The notes below the pieces were generated by a model. That model had not been told where the DNA came from, ran no database searches, and worked only from the letters and a program-made list of their open reading frames with translations. Below are positions 58,746 through 64,000 of a stretch of 64,000 nt of DNA, piece after piece. Source of the stretch: Thomasclavelia ramosa DSM 1402 (GTDB lineage: Bacteria > Bacillota_I > Bacilli_A > Erysipelotrichales > Coprobacillaceae). Position numbers and translations under genes: made by a program. The stretch is from assembly GCF_014131695.1 (NCBI RefSeq), contig NZ_CP036346.1, positions 2,604,001 to 2,668,000 of the forward strand, written 5' to 3'. Each line of letters begins with the position of its first letter. Positions within the stretch are counted from its first letter, which is position 1.

Positions 58746-60185
58746 TCACCAATACTCTACATTATTTTCCAAATCATTACCATTGCTTGCAATACATTTT
58801 TTATACCAATAAAATGATTTCTTTGGATATCTCTTTAGGTCCTTTAAATCTTCAACATCCCTATTAATATAAATAAATCCATATCGCTTCAACATTTCTT
58901 TGTGGGCACTTAGAAAATCAATACTACTCCAAGCTAGATACCCAATAACATCTACACCATCATTTTCAATCGCAGTTTTCATAGCTTGAATATGTTCTTG
59001 ATAATAATCTATACGATTATCATCATAAATTTTACCATTAATCATTTCCTCTTTGATACCTATTCCATTTTCAACAATAAAAATAGGTAGATGATAACGT
59101 TCGTGTAATTGAATTAATGACAATCTAAGAGCATCAGGATCAATTGTCCAATTCCATTCACTTGCGTTATATAATGGATTTTGTACAAATCCTTTCCCCC
59201 ATAAAAGATTGTTTTCAAAATCTATTATTGATTCATTTTTAATAGTTCTATATGATGTAACCATCATTGAACGATAATAAGATATAGCTAAATATCCTAA
59301 TTCTTTAGAAGCCTTAAGTACATCCTCTTGTTCTTCATTATTAAATTCACATTCAATATCTCTTTTTTCCATGAAAGAAACAAAATATTCCGGTAAGTAT
59401 CCTGATGTCATAATATCAAAGGAAAGATAATTCATGAATTTATGCGAGAATTCACAAGCAATCATATCCCTTGAAGTAGTAGTTGCAGGTTGGAACAAAC
59501 AATAATTAACCATTCCACCAACCATAGCATCAGGTATTTCTTTTTTTATTGCTAAAACTGCCCTTGCATGAGCAACTTGAATATTAATATATAGTTGAGA
59601 ATAAAATTCTTCTTTACTCATATAATCAGGCTTATTAGTTCCAGCAACCAAATCACTTTGATATGGAGCAAGATTTGTTTCATTATAAGTAATCCAGTAT
59701 TTAACTTTATCATTCATTCTTTTAGCAATACACCTTACATGTTCAACATAAAAGTCTATAACTTTTTTATTAAAAAAACCATTATATGCCCTCATCAGAT
59801 GATCAGGCATATCAAAATGAACTAAGGAAACAACTGGTTCAATTCCCTTCGATAACATATAATCAATCATTTCTTCATAAAAGTCTAATCCCTTTTCATT
59901 AGCTTCATCGTCGCCATTAGGATGTATCCGTGACCAAATAATTGAGAAACGGTAAGCTTTAATGCCCATTTCGGCCATTAAATCAATATCCTCTTTAAAA
60001 TGATGATAATGATCTGTTGCAACCTTAGTATCACTATATTGAGATTCAATCCCAGGTTCAGGTGTAACAACAAGTGTGTCATATACATTTAATCCCTTTC
60101 CATCTTCTAGGTAGCCACCTTCTGCTTGAACATTGCTTAACGCAGCTCCCCATAAAAAATCTTTTCTTAATTCTTTCTTTTTCAT
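58746..60185 (-). CDS. 6-phospho-beta-glucosidase, glycoside hydrolase family 1
   Basis: A 479-residue GH1 with acid/base E169 (TYNETN) and nucleophile E372 (VENGIG); the N-terminal block is DFLWGAALSNVQAEGGY and the C-terminal KSFYWYKKCIASNG keeps the 6-phospho-recognising pattern. It is more distant from the other two GH1 proteins, with a shorter middle. Ribosome binding site GAGGAAAG. Followed 11 bases later by the PRD regulator and preceded by manA, so it is likely tied to a mannose-containing or mixed disaccharide, although the substrate is not readable. Confidence 0.93.
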   Translation of the reverse strand: MKKKELRKDFLWGAALSNVQAEGGYLEDGKGLNVYDTLVVTPEPGIESQYSDTKVATDHYHHFKEDIDLMAEMGIKAYRFSIIWSRIHPNGDDEANEKGLDFYEEMIDYMLSKGIEPVVSLVHFDMPDHLMRAYNGFFNKKVIDFYVEHVRCIAKRMNDKVKYWITYNETNLAPYQSDLVAGTNKPDYMSKEEFYSQLYINIQVAHARAVLAIKKEIPDAMVGGMVNYCLFQPATTTSRDMIACEFSHKFMNYLSFDIMTSGYLPEYFVSFMEKRDIECEFNNEEQEDVLKASKELGYLAISYYRSMMVTSYRTIKNESIIDFENNLLWGKGFVQNPLYNASEWNWTIDPDALRLSLIQLHERYHLPIFIVENGIGIKEEMINGKIYDDNRIDYYQEHIQAMKTAIENDGVDVIGYLAWSSIDFLSAHKEMLKRYGFIYINRDVEDLKDLKRYPKKSFYWYKKCIASNGNDLENNVEYW

Positions 60186-60196
60186 CGTCTTTCCTC

Positions 60197-61123
60197 TTAT
60201 TTTGTGGTCATCATAATTATCATCTGACCATCAAATTCTACTTTATTATTTATAGGAATGATAAAATTATCTCCCATTTTTATTTCAACACCATCAGCCT
60301 TTCCACAACCTTTAACAACCGTTGCTAGTTGATAGTTATTATAAATATAGCTACTCAATCCATTTACTTCTAACTTTGTAACTGTAAATGAGTCATTGGA
60401 TATATAGACAGTTTCCTTAATGTTGTCATATTTTTTTTCAATTGGTTGAACATTATTTTCCATTTTTGATTGATCATAATTTAGACATTCAATAGCTTTA
60501 TCTAAATGTAATTCACGTTCATTACCTTGAGAATCTTTTCGATGATAGTCATAAAAACGATAAGTAATATCTGTTGCTTGTTGTATTTCATAAACTACAC
60601 TCCCTTTTCTCAAGGCGTGTAACAATCCAGCCGGCAAATATACAAAATCATCAGATTTCACATCTAGATATCTTATTAGATCATCCCAGTGTTCGTTTCT
60701 TATATAATCCTTTAAATCTTCTGGACTTGAAGCATTATGACCATAAACAATATTGTAATTTGGCATTGCTTCAATAAAGTACCAAGCCTCATTTTTCCCG
60801 CTATTAAAACCTTCTTTTAAAGCATAAATATTATCGGGATGTACTTGAATACTTAAATCATCTTCAGGACCAACCAATGAAATAATAACTGGGAATGGTT
60901 CGTTTGGATGACCAAACAATTCTTGATGACCGTTCCATAATTCATGCAATGTCTTACCAACAAATGGTTCAGTAATACAAACTGTAGAAGCGTTTTCTTG
61001 CGCGCTAAAAGACCATGATTGCCCTATACCATCCGGGAAATCGCAATAGTCAAAATAATCTTTGACAAGTGTATGTCCCCATATTGCAGGACGAGGTATA
61101 GGCTTAAAAAATAATATACTCAT
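60197..61123 (-). CDS. manA: Mannose-6-phosphate isomerase, class I
   Basis: Interconverts mannose-6-phosphate and fructose-6-phosphate in the cytoplasm. The zinc-site residues of the short Bacillus-type ManA are present: Gln and His of SIQVHPDN, Glu of GKNEAWYFIE and His of LPAGLLHAL. 308 aa is normal. AAAGGAG precedes the ATG. Sits between the zinc-ribbon genes and GH1 in a PTS operon, so the operon likely handles a mannose-containing disaccharide or glycoside; this is inference from context. Confidence 0.95.
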   Translation of the reverse strand: MSILFFKPIPRPAIWGHTLVKDYFDYCDFPDGIGQSWSFSAQENASTVCITEPFVGKTLHELWNGHQELFGHPNEPFPVIISLVGPEDDLSIQVHPDNIYALKEGFNSGKNEAWYFIEAMPNYNIVYGHNASSPEDLKDYIRNEHWDDLIRYLDVKSDDFVYLPAGLLHALRKGSVVYEIQQATDITYRFYDYHRKDSQGNERELHLDKAIECLNYDQSKMENNVQPIEKKYDNIKETVYISNDSFTVTKLEVNGLSSYIYNNYQLATVVKGCGKADGVEIKMGDNFIIPINNKVEFDGQMIIMMTTK

Positions 61124-61137
61124 TTATATTCTCCTTT

Positions 61138-61164
61138 GAAAAAAAGACAATTTAAATTGTCTTT
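61138..61164 (-). terminator. Internal terminator between the zinc-ribbon genes and manA
   Basis: On the minus strand the perfect palindrome AAAGACAATTT/AAATTGTCTTT begins at the upstream stop codon and is followed by TTTTT; ManA's AAAGGAG comes next. It probably attenuates manA, GH1 and the regulator. Confidence 0.8.
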
Positions 61165-61612
61165 AAATTCTTGACATGAATACAAAAAGATCCGCTAAAA
61201 TTGTGACTGTTGACAATATTCTCGCTACCTTAACTGTTTTTTCTTTAATGGTATAACAGTATTTTTGTGCATAAAATCTATTAACTTGGGTTGCTTTTAC
61301 ACTATGATAAGCCCCCAATAATGCAAAGACTAGAATAACAACACTTAACCATAGACTTGTACCAACTTCCCATGCTGCTGGATAAGGAAAAACACCTAGT
61401 ATAAACCCAATACACGAAACTGTAATTGCTGGGATAACATATGGATTCTTTAAATCACAATATTTGTCTTGCTTTTTCAAATCACTTTTTGCATTTTTTT
61501 CTAAATACTTTTCTTCATAACTTTTTTGTTCCAACTTGATAATCTTCTCGCCACATATTTTACAAAAAACTGTTTTGTTATCTATCGGATTCCCACATTT
61601 TCGACAATACAT
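61163..61612 (-). CDS. Zinc-ribbon membrane protein (149 aa)
   Basis: I do not recognise a named family. The N-terminal zinc ribbon is MYCRKCGNPID then FCKICGEKI (C3, C6, C17, C20), typical of membrane-associated zinc-ribbon domains, followed by a Lys/Glu-rich linker and three membrane helices (VIPAITVSCIGFILGVF, LWLSVVILVFALLGAYH, ILSTVTILADLFVF). Paired with a similar gene 12 bases upstream, in a PTS operon. Possibly a membrane-protein assembly or quality factor; role unknown. Confidence 0.75.
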   Translation of the reverse strand: MYCRKCGNPIDNKTVFCKICGEKIIKLEQKSYEEKYLEKNAKSDLKKQDKYCDLKNPYVIPAITVSCIGFILGVFPYPAAWEVGTSLWLSVVILVFALLGAYHSVKATQVNRFYAQKYCYTIKEKTVKVARILSTVTILADLFVFMSRI

Positions 61613-61623
61613 AGAATTCTCCT

Positions 61624-62046
61624 TTATTTTAAAATAACACCAAATATATTTACGAGTAAAAAATACGAACTTAAAGCCATAGTAGCTAACGCTAATCCTA
61701 AATTACCATTCTTTCTATATCCTTGTTTAACAGCATTGTAATCAACAAAAAGCGCAAACCCTTCAGTTGCTAAAGCTAGTATATAGAAAACACTGCTAAT
61801 ATAGAAAACAATACGAGAGTTTCCGACAGTATTATGAACTACAGTTGCCATAAAAAAATCTAAAATAACCATTGAAAATAGAAATAAGATAAGACCCAGT
61901 TGGCAGAAATAGTTTTTTTGTGGATTCTCTTTTAATTCAACAACTCTAGAAACATCTTCTTCTTTTTTTGTTAATTCCTTCCCACAATAATCACAATATA
62001 TTGCATCATCGAGTATTTCGTTATGACAGCATGGACAAGTCTTCAT
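61624..62046 (-). CDS. Zinc-ribbon membrane protein (140 aa)
   Basis: A sister of the gene at 61163: zinc ribbon MKTCPCCHNEILD then YCDYCGKEL (C4, C7, C18, C21), a linker and three helices (GLILFLFSMVILDFFMATVV, FYISSVFYILALATEGFALF, ALATMALSSYFLLVNIF). The two align in layout but are diverged. AAAGGAGAAATTAAG precedes the ATG, 18 bases after the EIIC stop. Function unknown; the shared operon suggests a link to the PTS permease. Confidence 0.75.
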   Translation of the reverse strand: MKTCPCCHNEILDDAIYCDYCGKELTKKEEDVSRVVELKENPQKNYFCQLGLILFLFSMVILDFFMATVVHNTVGNSRIVFYISSVFYILALATEGFALFVDYNAVKQGYRKNGNLGLALATMALSSYFLLVNIFGVILK

Positions 62047-62064
62047 CTTAATTTCTCCTTTTCA

Positions 62065-63378
62065 TTAAACAGCTACTTCAGTAGCTTTCTGCTCTTCTAA
62101 TTTTTTTATTTCGTTCTTTTCATATGCTTTCCAGAACGGATACATGATAACCATACCGATTGCAAAGTTAATAAATACTAATAATACTGCACCAATTGAT
62201 CCGGCAGTTGCCAAATATGCTAAAATTGGCGAAGGTGTTGCCCACGGAATGCTTATAACAAATCTTCCTACGAAACCAATTGAGGTTAACAAATAACTTA
62301 CTGCAGCAGTAATAGTATGAATTAACACAAATGGAATTGCTAAGAAAGGATTTAATACAATAGGTAACCCAAACATCAAAGGTTCCACAATACAGAAAAT
62401 CATTGATGGTGTTGATAACACAGCTAGTGGTTTTAATTGTGGTAACTTTTTAGAACTCATATACATGTAGATTAAGATCGGCCAACAAGTAGATACATAT
62501 TGGAATAATCTATTTAATTGATCAATCCATATATGAGGTGCTGCTAAACCAGCTGTATATGCTTCTGTATTTTCAATCATCCAAGTTTGTAACATTGGAG
62601 AGATAACTGTCCCCACAATATTATCACCATGAATACCACATACCCAACATAATGAGGCAAAGAAATATGCAAAACAGAAAACAAAGATGTTATCCGCACC
62701 GGAAAGAACTGGTAATAAAATATTTGTGATTACTGCAGGAATGTCGAATCCCATAATAGTACGAATTGACCAACAAATTAAAGCAACAAATAAATATGGC
62801 ACAATAGATGAAAAACTATCTGAAATTGCCGGTGGTACACTACTTGGTAATTTGATCATAATGTTATATTTGTAACATAAATGAATAACATTTACAGATA
62901 TCGCCATCGCAATAATAGCAGTAACAATCCCCGCACTACCCCAATATGTAATTTCTAATGCATTTACACCTTCAGAAGTTGCTGCGATACCGTTATAGTT
63001 TAATAAAATGAACGCAAATAACGCTCCTACAGCACCAGTAGTTTTATTAATATCCTTAATATCAGCATATTCAGCTCCCATTGCCACACACATATAAATT
63101 GCCATGATATTCATTGACAAACTATTAATTAATGACAATTGGTCAATATATGGTGTTAAAAACGGTAATAATGCTTTTTCTGTAATATTTCCATCAGCTC
63201 CAAATAAACAAATAACCAAAAAGATTGATCCAACCATTGTAACACCAATTGACGAAACCATTCCTCTTTGTAAACCTTGAATAAATGGAATTTGACCAAA
63301 TTTGATTAACGGACTGGAAATTTTATCCATAGGTCCCATAATCTTATCTACAAAAGAATTTTTTTCCTTTTTAGACAT
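62065..63378 (-). CDS. PTS lactose/cellobiose-type EIIC permease
   Basis: A 437-residue EIIC with about ten membrane segments, VCGIHGDNIVGTVISPML near residue 240 and the signature FCIVEPLMFGLPIVLNPFL near residue 330, like the EIIC at 24201. First gene of the operon EIIC-ZnR-ZnR-manA-GH1-PRD; no EIIA or EIIB is present. GAGGAGGAGAGTATC precedes the ATG. A consensus promoter and a cre-like core lie just upstream. Confidence 0.93.
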   Translation of the reverse strand: MSKKEKNSFVDKIMGPMDKISSPLIKFGQIPFIQGLQRGMVSSIGVTMVGSIFLVICLFGADGNITEKALLPFLTPYIDQLSLINSLSMNIMAIYMCVAMGAEYADIKDINKTTGAVGALFAFILLNYNGIAATSEGVNALEITYWGSAGIVTAIIAMAISVNVIHLCYKYNIMIKLPSSVPPAISDSFSSIVPYLFVALICWSIRTIMGFDIPAVITNILLPVLSGADNIFVFCFAYFFASLCWVCGIHGDNIVGTVISPMLQTWMIENTEAYTAGLAAPHIWIDQLNRLFQYVSTCWPILIYMYMSSKKLPQLKPLAVLSTPSMIFCIVEPLMFGLPIVLNPFLAIPFVLIHTITAAVSYLLTSIGFVGRFVISIPWATPSPILAYLATAGSIGAVLLVFINFAIGMVIMYPFWKAYEKNEIKKLEEQKATEVAV

Positions 63379-63404
63379 GATACTCTCCTCCTCTTCAATC
63401 GAAA

Positions 63405-63418
63405 AATAAGCGCTTTCT
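63405..63418. promoter_or_regulatory. cre-like site in the leader of the second PTS operon
   Basis: Contains AAGCGCTT (63408-63415) but misses two consensus positions. It lies downstream of the -10 box, a roadblock position. Confidence 0.4.
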
Positions 63419-63430
63419 TTTTTCTAAAAT

Positions 63431-63459
63431 CATTATAGATTTTAATGTCTATTTTATCA
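63431..63459 (-). promoter_or_regulatory. Promoter of the second PTS operon
   Basis: On the minus strand TTGATA and TATAAT are separated by 17 bases. Confidence 0.8.
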
Positions 63460-63519
63460 ATTTTTCTAAACGAGCTTATATGTGCCGTTTTATTACATGT
63501 CTATATTCACTCTTATTTA

Positions 63520-63576
63520 TGAAAAAACTGTAACACACCAATTGCTCATCTTATTGGTAATATTACAGTTTTATAA
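63520..63576. terminator. Hairpin upstream of the second PTS operon
   Basis: AAACTGTAA/TTACAGTTT outer stem with inner ACCAAT/ATTGGT and T-runs on both sides. It lies upstream of the promoter, so it insulates the operon rather than acting in its leader. Confidence 0.75.
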
Positions 63577-63615
63577 TCATTTATATTTTTTAATTTTGTA
63601 ATAATCTTTTTATAA

Positions 63616-63924
63616 CTTTTTTCTTTACCAAACAACGTACTAGTTTATAAAACAAACTCTTTGACACTTACCTTTGATAACATCGCAATTTCTCCGGGAA
63701 ATAAGTACTGAGAAAAAATAGAAGATGCTCACAAAGGTATTTCTTGATCAACTTCTTTAAAACAGACTAAATGGTTTGCTGAAAGATACAAAAACGTAGA
63801 TGATAGATGCAGTATATTAGTAAAAGCAAAGATCAATAAAAAATATATACTAGCATCTTTTGAGGACAAAGATGAAGTAGTAATTGACTACAAAAGATTT
63901 TTTGATTTAGAATTCTTAAAATAA
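63616..63924 (+). pseudogene. Gene relic with two in-frame TGA codons
   Basis: One frame is open for 102 codons apart from TGA at 63709 and 63745. It reads LPNNVLVYKTNS ... AISPGNKY(TGA)EKIEDAHKGIS(TGA)STSLKQTKWFAERY, then ILVKAKINKKYILASFEDKD and ends FFDLEFLK. The part GIS-W-ST...WFAERY resembles the 'GISWT...A.FFANR' block of small proteins related to toxins or ADP-ribosyl-like folds, where the TGA position is Trp. No start codon or ribosome binding site is present, so it is a 5'-truncated relic; the family is not confidently known. Confidence 0.55.
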
Positions 63925-64000
63925 ACAGTATAAAAAATAATTGTTATAATATTTAGGAAAATAAGTATCCGTCCCAAAGTTCTCATTTCTCAATCATGTA

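Noticed and set aside
60990-61010. GCGCGC string resembling the palindrome at 33961
   Set aside because: It is inside the manA coding frame and has no flanking arms.
63520-63576. RAT-like antitermination leader for the second PTS operon
   Set aside because: The hairpin is upstream of the promoter, and no GGNTTGTTACT core is present.

Overview
The window is AT-rich DNA with Firmicute-style ribosome binding sites and sigma-A promoters. Bacillota-type PTS/PRD regulation and surface proteins with TM-plus-basic-tail anchors suggest a gut Erysipelotrichia (Coprobacillaceae/Thomasclavelia-like, formerly Clostridium ramosum group). That placement is inferred from gene content and style, not from a marker gene. 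There is no rRNA, no intact mobile element and no CRISPR array.

Layout. 1-6.3 kb: an operon ending in an M19 dipeptidase and DegV, an RDAC-type small protein, a GH4 6-phospho-glycosidase behind a cre site, and a LemA/DUF2207 pair. 6.3-22.6 kb: three giant exported proteins (a GH2 beta-galactosidase-type enzyme, a DUF4832-like TIM-barrel protein and an (alpha/alpha)6-type glycosidase) plus GntR and RpiR regulators and an MFS transporter. 22.7-27.8 kb: PTS EIIC, GH1 and a PRD activator. 28.3-31 kb: a five-tRNA operon, a lipoprotein, a radical-SAM protein and tRNA-Lys. 31-35.5 kb: a complete beta-glucoside operon (EIIA, LicT, EIIBC, GH1). 36-39.8 kb: tRNA-Thr, a SNF2 helicase and a small protein. 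39.9-47.4 kb: an apparent beta-1,3-glucan locus (GH128, a GH55-like beta-helix protein, RpiR). 47.5-56.8 kb: EIIC, MATE, two CmpB-type membrane proteins, three tRNAs, glutathione peroxidase, an EIIB-like protein without its cysteine, a CwlD amidase, an AraC regulator and a GGDEF-EAL protein. 56.8-63.4 kb: a second PTS/GH1 operon with ManA, two zinc-ribbon membrane proteins and a degenerate PRD regulator. The right edge holds a decayed gene.

How the genes work together. The theme is glycan foraging. Five surface-anchored giants act on external polymers, PTS permeases import and phosphorylate the released disaccharides, and three GH1 enzymes and one GH4 split the phospho-disaccharides inside the cell. 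The clearest regulatory logic is RNA antitermination. The LicT protein has all four PRD histidines, and three promoters (its own operon, the GH2 gene and the (alpha/alpha)6 gene) are each followed by a RAT-like element overlapping an intrinsic terminator. This suggests that one LicT couples uptake to two exported glycosidases. A second layer is DNA-level: a duplicated GntR operator, a GTTACATT-type palindrome beside the RpiR/glucanase locus, and cre-like sites.

Most interesting leads: the three-target RAT regulon; a right-edge gene relic with two TGA codons where tryptophan fits; an EIIB-like protein with no phosphorylatable Cys and a PRD regulator with no PRD histidines; zinc-ribbon membrane proteins inside a PTS operon; and palindromic leader elements in the glucan locus.
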